A DNA stretch of 64,000 bases from Mixta intestinalis (lineage in GTDB: Bacteria; Pseudomonadota; Gammaproteobacteria; Enterobacterales; Enterobacteriaceae). Each line of letters starts with the position of its first letter. Within the stretch, counting starts at the first letter, position 1. The DNA is taken from positions 3,968,001-4,032,000 of the forward strand of contig NZ_CP028271.1 of the NCBI RefSeq assembly GCF_009914055.1, given 5' to 3'. A model generated the notes under the pieces. It was not told the origin of the DNA and made no database searches. It saw only the letters and a program-made list of their open reading frames with translations. Positions 33,483-42,254 of this stretch are shown piece by piece. A program made the translations under genes and the position numbers.

Positions 33483-34838
33483 ATGCAAAGAATAACAATT
33501 GCTCTATTTTTGAGCGTGTTTACGATGAACAGTTATGCTCTTCCAGCAGAGCAATCTGACTCCGCCATATCTGTTGTAAAATTAGATAAGATGATAGGTA
33601 GCACCAAAACGGAACCATCATTTGATGACAGCGAATTAAATAAAAAAGTTACCTCCAGAACGTTAAGTTCAACTCAAAATAGCACATATATAAAATGTAC
33701 TTACCGGCTTGATAACGATCCTACCAATCCAGGCTCGTCATGGATGTGGGCTAAATACCCGCCTCAGCCTGACAGCTATGCAATAGTATATGGCTATTGG
33801 CGCGATAACCAAATGTCCACCAATATGTTCTACACTAAAGCTTCTGCTCAGCATCTGGAGGAAATCTGTAAATTCACCTTACGTCAGGCGGGAGTTAACA
33901 GTGATTTTACCTTACCTTATGCCGGCGACTCTTTTTTCTCATACTATTATAATTTCTGGAGCCAGGGCAGTAATCTACCGGAAGCGGATCTGGCGGGAAT
34001 TAAACTGGACAGAATGGTAATATTCGGTGATAGCCTTTCAGATAACATCAATGTCTATAATGCCACCCGTGGCGTTATCCCTCAAAACATGACCTGGTTT
34101 TACGGGCGTTTTTCCAATGGTCTGTTATGGCATGAGTACTGGACAAAGGATAAGTTACATATTCCCGGTTATGTTTGGGCAACCGCTAATGCAGAAAGTA
34201 ATTTCAAGCCTCTGTTTCCCGGCTTTACCGAACAACTGGATAACTTTAAAAACTATATAACCCATGCTGATGGTTATGATATAAAGAAAACATTATTTAT
34301 CGTACTTTTTGGCGGCAACGATTTTATTACCGGTAATAAGGTTCCGGATGATATTATCAACGCTTATCGCAACAATCTTGGAAGACTGGCACAAATGGGA
34401 GCCGGACAAGTTGCTATACTGAACCTGCCCGATTTCTCTGGTATTCCCGCAGTGCGAAACTGGAGTGCGGCTGATAAGCAAGCATTAAAAGAGAAATCCG
34501 CTCTGTTTAATATAAAACTGGAAGCGTTAGTTAAGGAATTACAGGCCACTTATTCTGATACTCGTTTTGTTACGCTTTCGCTGGATAAAGCCTTCTCGCA
34601 TCTGCATACTCATGCAGCTGAACTGGGCTTCGTCAACACCACTGAAACCTGCCTCGATATCAAAGGTGACAAAGCGGTTTATGCCTACTATTACTCGCCA
34701 CGAGAGGCTTGTAAAAATAGCGCTGGAAAATATATCTACTGGGATCCAATGCATCCAACAACCTACACTTATTCTCAGCTGTCCGAAATGCTGTTCGATG
34801 AACTGGTGACTAAGCTGCAAGCGCAAGCGGCAGAATAA
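33483..34838 (+). CDS. Secreted GDSL/SGNH lipase (thermolabile hemolysin/GCAT-like)
   Basis: A 451-aa protein with a Sec signal peptide (MQRITIALFLSVFTMNSYA). An N-terminal domain (CTYRLDNDPTNPGSSWMWAK) resembles the leader domain of Vibrio thermolabile hemolysin. The catalytic domain starts near residue 178 with block I FGDSLSDN, a glycine block (SNGLLWHEYW region), block III GGNDFI and the catalytic Asp/His in DPMHPTTYTY. Relatives (TLH, Aeromonas GCAT, Salmonella SseJ) have phospholipase A2 or lipid acyltransferase activity. The gene is much AT-richer than its neighbours, pointing to horizontal gain. It is a candidate exported virulence or host-interaction factor; the exact lipid substrate is unknown. 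Confidence 0.85.
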   Translation: MQRITIALFLSVFTMNSYALPAEQSDSAISVVKLDKMIGSTKTEPSFDDSELNKKVTSRTLSSTQNSTYIKCTYRLDNDPTNPGSSWMWAKYPPQPDSYAIVYGYWRDNQMSTNMFYTKASAQHLEEICKFTLRQAGVNSDFTLPYAGDSFFSYYYNFWSQGSNLPEADLAGIKLDRMVIFGDSLSDNINVYNATRGVIPQNMTWFYGRFSNGLLWHEYWTKDKLHIPGYVWATANAESNFKPLFPGFTEQLDNFKNYITHADGYDIKKTLFIVLFGGNDFITGNKVPDDIINAYRNNLGRLAQMGAGQVAILNLPDFSGIPAVRNWSAADKQALKEKSALFNIKLEALVKELQATYSDTRFVTLSLDKAFSHLHTHAAELGFVNTTETCLDIKGDKAVYAYYYSPREACKNSAGKYIYWDPMHPTTYTYSQLSEMLFDELVTKLQAQAAE

Positions 34839-34854
34839 TTCGCTGTTTACTTCA

Positions 34855-34900
34855 TTTAAACCGTCGGACCAAAGCGGCCCGACGGTTTAAATATATTTTT
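34855..34900 (+). terminator. Rho-independent terminator of the GDSL lipase gene
   Basis: A 13-bp stem TTTAAACCGTCGG / CCGACGGTTTAAA is followed by TATATTTTT, 16 bp past the lipase stop. It overlaps the end of the truncated nucleoside hydrolase frame on the other strand. Confidence 0.9.
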
Positions 34901-35128
34901 GCCAGCATATTCCGACTTCCGACGCCTGGTTGATAGCGCTGGCGATATATCGGTCAGCGGGCCGATTTCCGTTTTATGGCAAAACAGGCGGGCGTTTTTT
35001 ACCGCCTGCTCCACCGCAACGTTGCCGAATACGGTGGTAATGCCCAGCAGACGCTGGGTGTTCGCGGCGTAGGCCAGCGCAAAGGCGTCATCGACGCCGA
35101 TATCGGTATCCAGAATAATGTCGTGCAC
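34856..35128 (-). pseudogene. Truncated nucleoside hydrolase (5' fragment)
   Basis: From a GTG start at 35128 (GGAGG 8 nt upstream) the frame reads HDIILDTDIGVDDAFALAYA, the calcium- and ribose-binding DxDxGxDD motif of inosine/uridine-preferring nucleoside hydrolases, then GITTVFGNVAVEQAVKNA. After about 60 residues it degenerates into a tail that runs into the lipase terminator. Intact family members have ~310 residues. The catalytic C-terminal histidine region is missing, so it is a dead remnant, probably cut by the insertion of the lipase segment. Confidence 0.8.
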
Positions 35129-35271
35129 CGCGTTATCCTCCACGGAGTAACTGTTGTGAATTCAGCATCAACCATCCGACAACTGACGGCAAGAAATACG
35201 GTTTTTTAGCAGGCATTTCTCTACTTCCCGACTATTGTCTGCCAGGCCCGCCATCGCTACACTACGTCACC

Positions 35272-35335
35272 TAAGGTGATGGCGTTCCACCTTTCCCAAC
35301 CGCTCCGGTTTTCGGGGCTGATGACGCCTGACACG
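35272..35335 (+). ncRNA. Fluoride (crcB-type) riboswitch
   Basis: The sequence AAGGTGATGGCGTTCCACCT followed by CCCAACCGCTCCGG, a TTTT loop, and CGGGGCTGATGACGCCT has the conserved aptamer parts: the GGnGATGG start, the pseudoknot-forming segment, and the GCTGATGnCnCCT end. It lies ~90 bp before crcB, the expected target. Downstream, CCTGAC (35326-35331) can pair with GTCAGG near 35357-35362, a likely expression platform. Confidence 0.9.
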
Positions 35336-35425
35336 ACACATGAAGGTGTGGCGCGCGTCAGGAGGTCTGTCGTTTCCACCGCGCGGCGTACCCTGTTAAA
35401 TAATCATCTGCTTTGGATTGTGACG

Positions 35426-35806
35426 ATGATGCTGAAATCGATGCTGGCCGTGATGTTTGGCGGCGCCGCAGGCTGTACGCTGCGCTGGTTAATCTCTTTA
35501 CGCTTTAATGCGCTGTTTCCTAACCTTCCTCCCGGCACGCTGCTGGTTAACCTGGCGGGCGGGCTGATAATCGGTATGGCGACCGCCTGGTTTATGAAGC
35601 ATCCACAGCTTTCGCCGGAGTGGAAGCTGCTGATCGTCACCGGGCTGTGCGGCGGCCTGACCACCTTTTCCACCTTCTCGGTAGAGATGATGACGTTGAT
35701 GCAGAGCGGGAAATATCTCTGGGCGATGGGGCATATGCTGATCCACGTTATCGGTTCGCTGCTGATGACCTTTGCCGGTTTTCTGCTGGTCACGCTGCTC
35801 AGCTAA
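35426..35806 (+). CDS. crcB: Fluoride ion channel CrcB (Fluc)
   Basis: A 126-aa four-helix membrane protein that forms a dual-topology dimer exporting fluoride. Landmarks are MLAVMFGGAAGCTLRWLISL, PPGTLLVNLAGGLIIGM with its conserved asparagine, and GLCGGLTTFSTFSVEMM, holding the F-box phenylalanines and the Na+ site. The frame is open from 35276, but that region is the riboswitch leader. ATGs at 35426 and 35429 both fit; 35426 is chosen. The riboswitch upstream means that expression rises with fluoride. Confidence 0.95.
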   Translation: MMLKSMLAVMFGGAAGCTLRWLISLRFNALFPNLPPGTLLVNLAGGLIIGMATAWFMKHPQLSPEWKLLIVTGLCGGLTTFSTFSVEMMTLMQSGKYLWAMGHMLIHVIGSLLMTFAGFLLVTLLS

Positions 35807-35863
35807 CGGCGATTACCTTCTACAGTTAAACAGGGCGGCAGTCCCGTTCAACAAGGAGGATCG

Positions 35864-36682
35864 ATGAGCAACAACCCTACATTTCTTAATTTAGTGCTGC
35901 TTTCCGGCGAAACCCATGCGCAGCTACAGGCAGCTAAGCAGGCTGGTTTTGATCGGGTAGAAATTTGGCAGAACAACATTGAGTCCGCCGAGGGCGGCGC
36001 GGCGGCGGTACGCGAGCAGGCGCAGCAGCTGGGGCTGGGCTTTATCAACTGTCAGGTGCTGAGCGATTTTGCTGGCGCTCCGCTGGACATCCGCAACGAA
36101 AAACGCCGACAGGCGCAGCAGTTTTTCCAGCTGGCGCAGGCGATTGGTTGCGATACGGTACAGGCCCCCGCCTGTACCCGCGCTGATTGCCAGGCCGATC
36201 TGATCGATGAAGATTTACGCTGGCTCTCCGCTGAAGCGGCGCGTCATCAGCTACGTATTATGTATGAGCCGATGGCCTGGAGCACTATTGATAACCGGCT
36301 GGAAGCGACCTGGCAACGACTGGAACGCCTGGCGCTACCCAATGTTGGGCTGGTAGTGGATCTGTTCCATATTACCGCGCGCGGCGATGATGCCCGTGTG
36401 CTGGATACTATCCCGCCAGAACAGATTTATGAGGTGCAGCTGTGCGATACGGTAGAGGCGGTTACGCCGGGAGAAATGGATCGGCTGATCGAGACGGCGC
36501 GCCATCGTCGGCTGCTGCCTGGTGACGGTAATTTACCGGTGGCGGAGTTTGTTGATGCGCTGAAACGCAAGGGCTACCGCGGTCCGGTAGGCATTGAAGT
36601 GTTCAACGATCGGCTTCAACAGCAGCCGCCACAGCGTGCAGCCCAGCAGGCGTTCGCCGCGCTACGCCGCTGCTGGTCATAA
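35864..36682 (+). CDS. TIM-barrel sugar isomerase/epimerase-family protein
   Basis: A 272-aa xylose-isomerase-like TIM barrel (AP endonuclease family 2 fold). Metal-ligand style motifs include AGFDRVEIWQNNIES, YEPMAWSTIDN, GLVVDLFHITARG, VQLCDT, LLPGDGNLPVAEFVDALKRK and GPVGIEVFND. This pattern is seen in hydroxypyruvate isomerase-like and 3-dehydroshikimate dehydratase-like proteins. The exact reaction cannot be assigned. AAGGAGG precedes the ATG. The gene meets the following esterase gene tail to tail with a 6-nt overlap. Confidence 0.75.
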   Translation: MSNNPTFLNLVLLSGETHAQLQAAKQAGFDRVEIWQNNIESAEGGAAAVREQAQQLGLGFINCQVLSDFAGAPLDIRNEKRRQAQQFFQLAQAIGCDTVQAPACTRADCQADLIDEDLRWLSAEAARHQLRIMYEPMAWSTIDNRLEATWQRLERLALPNVGLVVDLFHITARGDDARVLDTIPPEQIYEVQLCDTVEAVTPGEMDRLIETARHRRLLPGDGNLPVAEFVDALKRKGYRGPVGIEVFNDRLQQQPPQRAAQQAFAALRRCWS

Positions 36683-37291
36683 CGCGTCGGTAATATCGAA
36701 GCAGCGGGCAATAAAGCTGACCGCTCGCTGCGCGCCCGCCCCGGAAATGGTGTGACCGATGCCGTTTTCAAACAGTGTCTCCACCGGCAAACCCGCAGCC
36801 TTCAGCCGCAGCGCGGCAGATTCGCTCTCTTCCCAGGGGATCACCGCATCAACCCGGCCATGCGCCAGCAGCACTGGCGTATGGCGTAGCGGTATCAGCG
36901 GCTCGGGCGTTGCCAGCCGACCGGAAAAAGCCACCACGCCCGCCAGCGACCAGCGCCCCGATGCCAGCGCGTCCAGCGCCATCATTGCGCCCTGCGAAAA
37001 ACCGACCAGCAGTACCTTTTCTGGCCGATCGATCTGATGCGCGTTTAGCAGACCGCGCAGCGTGTCGTCGAAGGCGGAACGGGCGGCGATTAACCTGTCG
37101 ACGCGGTTTTGCGGCGTAACGCCGTCGAGACTGAACCACTGATAACCGGGGCCATGATCGAAGCGAAAAGGAGCGTCAGGGGCGGCAAAAGTGACGCCCG
37201 GCAAGTGGGGTGCCCAATGTAGTCCGAGCCCGGCTAAATCATCGCCGTTGCTGCCGACCCCATGCAGAAATATCACCCGTTTTTTTGTCAT
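36677..37291 (-). CDS. Phospholipase/carboxylesterase-family hydrolase
   Basis: A 204-aa small alpha/beta-hydrolase of the YpfH/Abhydrolase_2 group. It starts MTKKRVIFLHGVGSNGDDL, with the oxyanion HG, then GFSQGAMMALDAL (nucleophile serine), AHGRVDAVIPWEES (aspartate) and NGIGHTISGAG (histidine). A TTG start 15 nt upstream is possible, but the ATG at 37291 has GGAGG at the right distance. It is cytoplasmic, and its natural ester substrate is unknown. Confidence 0.85.
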   Translation of the reverse strand: MTKKRVIFLHGVGSNGDDLAGLGLHWAPHLPGVTFAAPDAPFRFDHGPGYQWFSLDGVTPQNRVDRLIAARSAFDDTLRGLLNAHQIDRPEKVLLVGFSQGAMMALDALASGRWSLAGVVAFSGRLATPEPLIPLRHTPVLLAHGRVDAVIPWEESESAALRLKAAGLPVETLFENGIGHTISGAGAQRAVSFIARCFDITDAL

Positions 37292-37516
37292 CTTCGCCTC
37301 CGTCAAACGCGCTTTTCAGGAAATAATTTGCGCTCTGTAAGCGCGGCAAAATGCCTGCCGCTTACGTTGGTAAGTGGTTGGGAGAAACAAGGAAAGCCGC
37401 GCCAGGCGCAGCGCGGGGAGGAATTTCCTCGCGGTGTGCTTTAAGCGGCGGCATTCAATCTCCGTGGCAATATGCACTAAGCTCAGAGTCTTGTCGTTTA
37501 AAAAGTGAGCGTGACT

Positions 37517-39349
37517 ATGCTGTTCCGCCGTTTCGAACGTTATATCAATATCTTCCAGGATGCGCCAGGCGATGCGCCGCCCGACAAGGTTGGCGCGTTT
37601 TACCGCTATTTTTTGCGCCAGGTCTGGCGTAGTTTTGCGGCGCTGCTGACTGTGGGTCTGATCACCGCGTTGATTGAAGTGGCGCTCTATCGCTACCTGA
37701 GCCAGCTGATTGATATGGTTAACGCCTCCTCGCCCACCACGTTTTTTCAGGAACACTGGGGAGCGCTGCTGTGGATGGCGGCGGTAGCGCTGGTACTGCG
37801 TCCGCTGTTTATCGGCCTGCACGATCTGTTAATCCATCAAAGCATCGGGCCAAGCCTCGGCAGCCTGATCCTCTGGCAAAACCACAGCTACGTGCTGCGC
37901 CAGAGTCTGAAGTTCTTCCAGAACGATTTTTCCGGACGTATCGCGCAGCGCATTATGCAAACCGGCAACGCGCTGCGTGATTCGGCGGTGCAGATTGTTG
38001 ATGCTATCTGGCATGTCTCGATTTACGCTATCACTTCGCTGGTGCTGTTCGCCGGGGCAGACTGGCGGCTGATGCTGCCGCTGATTATCTGGATGATCGC
38101 CTACGCCAGCGTGCTGCGCTATTTTGTGCCGCGCATCAAGGCGCGTTCGGTTGTCTCCTCTGAAGCGCGCTCGAAGCTGATGGGCTGTATCGTTGATGGC
38201 TATACCAATATCACCACCCTTAAGCTGTTCGCCCATACCGATCTGGAACAGCGCTATGCACAGGAAGCGATTGGTGAGCAGACGGAGAAAACCCAGCACG
38301 CCAGCCGGATGCTCACCGGCATGGATATCACTCTCTCCACCCTTAACGGCCTGCTGATCGGCTGTACCTGCGGGCTGGCGCTCTGGCTGTGGAGCGAATC
38401 ACTGATTACCGTAGGCGCTATCGCGCTGGTTACCGGCCTGGTGATCCGTATTGTGAACATGTCCGGCTGGATTATGTGGGTAGTGAACGGCATCTTCGAC
38501 AATATCGGTACGGTGCAGGATGGGCTGAGCACCATCTCTCAGCCGCTGAGCGTGACCGATGCGCCGGAGGCGAAGCCGCTGCGTGTCTGGCAGGGCGCGA
38601 TCCGTTTCGATAACGTACGCTTTGACTATGGCGGCGGACGTCATGTGATTAACAGCCTCAACCTTACTATTCAGCCGGGAGAAAAAATTGGCCTGATCGG
38701 GCCATCGGGTGCCGGGAAATCGACGCTGGTGAACCTGCTGCTGCGGCTGTATGACCTCAACGACGGGCGCATCAGTATCGATGGTCAGGATATCACTCAG
38801 GTTACCCAAACCAGCCTGCGGGCGCAGATCGGAATGATTACGCAGGATACCTCGCTGCTGCATCGTTCGATTCGCGATAATTTACTTTACGGGCGGCCTG
38901 ACGCTAGCGAAGAGGAACTCTGGACGGCGATTCGTCGGGCACGGGCGGATGAGTTTATCCCGCTGCTTTCTGATAATCAGGGACGTACCGGGCTGGATGC
39001 GCATCTCGGCGAGCGCGGCGTGAAGCTCTCCGGCGGTCAGCGCCAGCGGATCGCCATTGCCCGCGTGTTGCTGAAAGATGCGCCGATTCTGATTATGGAT
39101 GAGGCGACGTCGGCGCTCGATTCTGAGGTAGAAGCGGCGATTCAGGAGAGCCTGGATATGCTGATGGAAGGGAAAACGGTGATCGCCATCGCTCACCGCC
39201 TCTCAACGATCGCCCGGCTGGATCGGCTGGTGGTGCTACAGCATGGCAGGATTATCGAAATGGGTAATCATCATCAGCTGCTGGCGCAAAATGGTCTGTA
39301 TGCCCGCCTGTGGCGTCATCAGACGGGCAACTTTGTCGGCGATGATTAA
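37517..39349 (+). CDS. ABC-type exporter (fused membrane and ATPase domains)
   Basis: A ~610-aa half-transporter. An N-terminal six-helix ABC transmembrane domain covers residues ~30-320 (LLTVGLITALIEVALYRYLS opens helix 1). The C-terminal ATPase has Walker A GPSGAGKST, Q-loop MITQDTSLLHRS, signature LSGGQRQRIAIARVLL, Walker B ILIMDEATSALDSE and the switch histidine IAIAHRLSTIAR. It works as a dimer in the inner membrane, exporting a drug or lipid-like substrate. A GTG at 37505 could also start it; the ATG at 37517 gives the start MLFRRFERY. Its 3' end overlaps the next, convergent gene by 4 nt. Confidence 0.88.
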   Translation: MLFRRFERYINIFQDAPGDAPPDKVGAFYRYFLRQVWRSFAALLTVGLITALIEVALYRYLSQLIDMVNASSPTTFFQEHWGALLWMAAVALVLRPLFIGLHDLLIHQSIGPSLGSLILWQNHSYVLRQSLKFFQNDFSGRIAQRIMQTGNALRDSAVQIVDAIWHVSIYAITSLVLFAGADWRLMLPLIIWMIAYASVLRYFVPRIKARSVVSSEARSKLMGCIVDGYTNITTLKLFAHTDLEQRYAQEAIGEQTEKTQHASRMLTGMDITLSTLNGLLIGCTCGLALWLWSESLITVGAIALVTGLVIRIVNMSGWIMWVVNGIFDNIGTVQDGLSTISQPLSVTDAPEAKPLRVWQGAIRFDNVRFDYGGGRHVINSLNLTIQPGEKIGLIGPSGAGKSTLVNLLLRLYDLNDGRISIDGQDITQVTQTSLRAQIGMITQDTSLLHRSIRDNLLYGRPDASEEELWTAIRRARADEFIPLLSDNQGRTGLDAHLGERGVKLSGGQRQRIAIARVLLKDAPILIMDEATSALDSEVEAAIQESLDMLMEGKTVIAIAHRLSTIARLDRLVVLQHGRIIEMGNHHQLLAQNGLYARLWRHQTGNFVGDD

Positions 39350-40473
39350 GAGGCGTCGCGGCGGTAGGGTAACGCCTGCCGCGCCTCTTCTGACCAGGCG
39401 CGCACCGCTTCCCGCTCCTGCGGTAAAAATTCGGCCACCGCCTGCTGCAATCCTTCGTGGCGCAGCCGATGCCATGAGCGCGTCAGAACAGGCTCAAACC
39501 CGCGCATCAGCTTATGTTCGCCCTGCGCGCCCGCATCGAAACGGCGTAGCCCGTGGGTGATGGCGTAATCAATGCCTTGCCAGAAGCAGGTTTCAAAGTG
39601 CAGCCGGTCAAACTCCGCCAGGCAGCCCCAGTAGCGTCCATAGAAAGTGTTATCGTCGAGCAGGCTGAAGGCCATCGCCACCGGCTGCGCGGCGTGCAGA
39701 GCGAACACCACGCGGATTGCCTCCGGCATCCGTTCAGCCAGCAGGCTAAAAAAATCACGCGTCAGATAGGGCTGTTGACCGCGCACCGCATAGGTATTGG
39801 CGTAGCAGTCATAGACGAAATCCCACTGCGTCTCGCTCAGTTCGCCACCGCTCTGCCAGTGGAAAGTGATGCCGCTGGCGGCGACCTGCTCGCGTTCTTT
39901 ACGGATCTGCTTGCGCTTGCGTGACATCAGCGTATCCAGGAAATCCTGAAAATCGCGGTAGCCGGGGTTATGCCAGTGATACTGGCAGCCGAGGCGCTCC
40001 AGCCAGCCCGATCCGGCGGCCAGCAGCGTATCGCTGCGGGCATCGGTAAAATTGATATGCGCGCCGGAGAAGCCGTAACGGGCCAGCGCTTCAGGCAGTT
40101 CCGCCAGCAGCGTCGTCAGCGCGGCGTTTTCTCCCAGCAGGCGCGGCCCGCTCACCGGGCTGAACGGCACCGCGCCGAGCCACTTGGGGTAATAGCGGAT
40201 ACCGGCGCGCTGGCAGGCATCGGCCCAGCTATGATCGAAAACGTATTCTCCCCACGAATGGCTTTTGCCGTAGCCGGGCAGGGCGGCGCGCAGTCGGCCC
40301 TGCTCCGTCCAGACCAGATGCGCCGGTTGCCAGCCGCTGCGTGCGTTTACGCTGCCGCTCTCTTCCAGCGTGCTGAGAAAGGCGTGGCGTAAAAACGGGT
40401 TGTTATCCGGCAGCAGCGCATCCCACTCGGCGGGAGAGACGGCGGTAAGAGAGGCAAGAAAGGAGAGCGACAT
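39346..40473 (-). CDS. GNAT/FemAB-like peptidogalycan biosynthesis-recognition protein
   Basis: A 375-aa protein of the DUF482 (FemAB/GNAT-like) family. Characteristic blocks are NPFLRHAFLSTLEESGSVN, WTEQGRLRAALPGYGKSHSW, GEYVFDHSWA, the basic MSRKRKQIRKEREQV and the end FDAGAQGEHKLMRGFEPVLT then RSWH. It is thought to be an acyl- or aminoacyltransferase-fold protein of unknown substrate. ATG at 40473; a TTG one codon upstream is less likely. It is convergent with the ABC exporter. Confidence 0.8.
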   Translation of the reverse strand: MSLSFLASLTAVSPAEWDALLPDNNPFLRHAFLSTLEESGSVNARSGWQPAHLVWTEQGRLRAALPGYGKSHSWGEYVFDHSWADACQRAGIRYYPKWLGAVPFSPVSGPRLLGENAALTTLLAELPEALARYGFSGAHINFTDARSDTLLAAGSGWLERLGCQYHWHNPGYRDFQDFLDTLMSRKRKQIRKEREQVAASGITFHWQSGGELSETQWDFVYDCYANTYAVRGQQPYLTRDFFSLLAERMPEAIRVVFALHAAQPVAMAFSLLDDNTFYGRYWGCLAEFDRLHFETCFWQGIDYAITHGLRRFDAGAQGEHKLMRGFEPVLTRSWHRLRHEGLQQAVAEFLPQEREAVRAWSEEARQALPYRRDAS

Positions 40474-40544
40474 CAACAGACTCCGGCAAAGGGCGGGCGT
40501 CGGCCCACCCGAAAGGGAAGTATCACCTTAGCATAGTTTGCCTG

Positions 40545-41306
40545 TTAGCTATCTTCGCGCATATTCAGCGCCAGCGCGCTGGCGGGATCGAACAGCGACA
40601 GGCTCTCAATCTGATCCAGCAGGATGACCTTGCGGAACGCCAGCGCCGACTGCGGCTCTGAGGTCAGGGTGATGTCATGTCTGGCGTACCAGGCGCTGTA
40701 GTTATGTTCGACAATCAGATCGAGCGTTTTACTGTCACGGTAGCCGCTCAGCATCGGGATCAGCACCACGTTGTTGGCATCGGCGCTGTCAAAGGAAGAA
40801 GTATGAATCATGCCGATATAGATACGGTGCGAGGTCAGGGTAATCCATGCCAGCTCGCCCTGCTCCATACACTGATAAAGCAGATGTTCCACGCCGTTGG
40901 AGCGAGACAGCATATTGTAAAGTTCACGCCGACCGCGTCCGTCAAGGCGCGCGCTACCCGCCCAGTTGGAGCGATAAAGGCAAAACAGCACGGCGAAGGT
41001 GAGCATAATCACTACCGGGGCCTGGATGCCGAGAAAGCTCCAGTTCATAAACTCGATATGATAGTAATGATATTCGCTACCGAAATATTGCGGCAGCGCG
41101 TTCATCGCAGCGGAGGTCGCCAGCAGCAGCAGCCAGATTATTGCGGTGGCAATCACGCCCTGGATAACGAAAATGCAGCCGTAAAGCGCCACCAGGAAAT
41201 AGACGTCCCAGCCAAAGGTGCGCTTAAATTTGAAGCGGGTAGAGAGATCGCGGCTGCTGTACCAGTAACCACAGACCATCAGCACCATAAATATCGCCGT
41301 TCCCAT
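40545..41306 (-). CDS. Inner-membrane protein of unknown function
   Basis: A 253-aa protein. The first ~130 residues hold four hydrophobic segments (GTAIFMVLMVCGYWY, YFLVALYGCIFVIQGVIATA, a third near IWLLLLATSAAMNAL, and APVVIMLTFAVLFCLY). The C-terminal half is soluble and cytoplasm-like (WITLTSHRIYIGMIHTSSFD, NNVVLIPMLSGYRDSKTL), with a pleckstrin-like 'short PH/GRAM' flavour. No family is named with confidence. It follows the 65-aa gene by one base, so the two form an operon. Confidence 0.7.
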   Translation of the reverse strand: MGTAIFMVLMVCGYWYSSRDLSTRFKFKRTFGWDVYFLVALYGCIFVIQGVIATAIIWLLLLATSAAMNALPQYFGSEYHYYHIEFMNWSFLGIQAPVVIMLTFAVLFCLYRSNWAGSARLDGRGRRELYNMLSRSNGVEHLLYQCMEQGELAWITLTSHRIYIGMIHTSSFDSADANNVVLIPMLSGYRDSKTLDLIVEHNYSAWYARHDITLTSEPQSALAFRKVILLDQIESLSLFDPASALALNMREDS

Positions 41307-41307
41307 A

Positions 41308-41505
41308 CTATGCCCTCTTTAACGCTGCAACGTGGCGGGCAAAATCTTTCTGCACCTCCTTGCTGTGAATGTTGACCATCGCGCTGCCATTTTCATCGAT
41401 TATGATGCGATCGCCGTCTTCAATCGAGTCCTGTACATCATCCTGAGACATCACCTGAAGCAGTTTTTCCGGGCTGGTAAATAATGAACGAATCAGCTTA
41501 AGCAT
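41308..41505 (-). CDS. Small acidic protein, first gene of the membrane-protein operon
   Basis: A 65-aa protein with an excellent ribosome binding site (AGGAGG at 41514-41519) ahead of the ATG at 41505. It has a helical N-terminus (MLKLIRSLFTSPEKLLQVMS), then an acidic beta-rich part (DSIEDGDRIIIDENGSAMVN) and a charged helical end. Its stop TAG is one base before the ATG of the next gene (TAGTATG). The function is unknown; translational coupling suggests a partnership with the membrane protein. Confidence 0.7.
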   Translation of the reverse strand: MLKLIRSLFTSPEKLLQVMSQDDVQDSIEDGDRIIIDENGSAMVNIHSKEVQKDFARHVAALKRA

Positions 41506-41756
41506 TACTTTTCCTCCTTTAACATCAAGTGTAGGAAGGGATAGCGGCTTTGGTGTCTGAAACTGCAACGAAGCGGTAAAAAACGGGAACGGCAGAGGAA
41601 CAAAGGCGATACGTCGTGGAGCGTTGCTAAAATGCCCCGGCCATTATGTAGAATTCATTATGACTGACATTTATTATTTTATTAATCACGCAGCGCTTTA
41701 TTAAATAATTAAAAATATTATGCTATTTTAAATATGTTAATTAAGGGGAAAATATC

Positions 41757-42254
41757 ATGCGTCCTACTTTTTCTGCTGCCTGGTCAGCAGCGTTACGTAT
41801 TTATCACCCCAGTAATTCAGCGGCTAAAGTGGCCGAAACCATTGGCGGATACGTTAAAGTAAATATTAATAACCCCGATGCGAAAAAACGCTGGACTAAC
41901 ACCTGTGCGGTACGTATGAGTTATATTCTTAATTACTCTGGAATGCGTATACCCGCCCTAAGAGGGCAGACGGTTACTGGCGGTGATAAACGTCAATATT
42001 TCTTTCGCGTCAACGACCTGATTCAGTTCCTTAAATATAAATGGGGAGCACCAGAAATAGTGAGTTATCCACCAGCAGACGCAGGGAAACTGTCTGGAAG
42101 ACAGGGTGTTATCCTGTTTCAAGTTACCGGATGGTCTGATGCTAACGGACATGCTACATTATTTAACGGCGTGAGATGTTATGATCGTTGTTATTTTAAT
42201 GAGCCTGAGGCGAGATATCATACTGAAAGAGCAAACTTCTGGAGTTTACAATGA
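41757..42254 (+). CDS. tae4: T6SS amidase effector Tae4
   Basis: A 165-aa cell-wall amidase effector of the Tae4 family (PF14113), which cuts the gamma-D-Glu-meso-DAP bond of peptidoglycan in rival cells. The NlpC/P60-like catalytic cysteine lies in RWTNTCAVRMSYILNYSGMR; the histidine lies in GWSDANGHATLFNG. The IGGYVKVNI segment is also typical. No signal peptide, as expected for T6SS cargo. It is AT-richer than neighbours and is immediately followed by tai4 with an ATGA overlap (42251-42254). AAGGGG precedes the ATG. Confidence 0.93.
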   Translation: MRPTFSAAWSAALRIYHPSNSAAKVAETIGGYVKVNINNPDAKKRWTNTCAVRMSYILNYSGMRIPALRGQTVTGGDKRQYFFRVNDLIQFLKYKWGAPEIVSYPPADAGKLSGRQGVILFQVTGWSDANGHATLFNGVRCYDRCYFNEPEARYHTERANFWSLQ

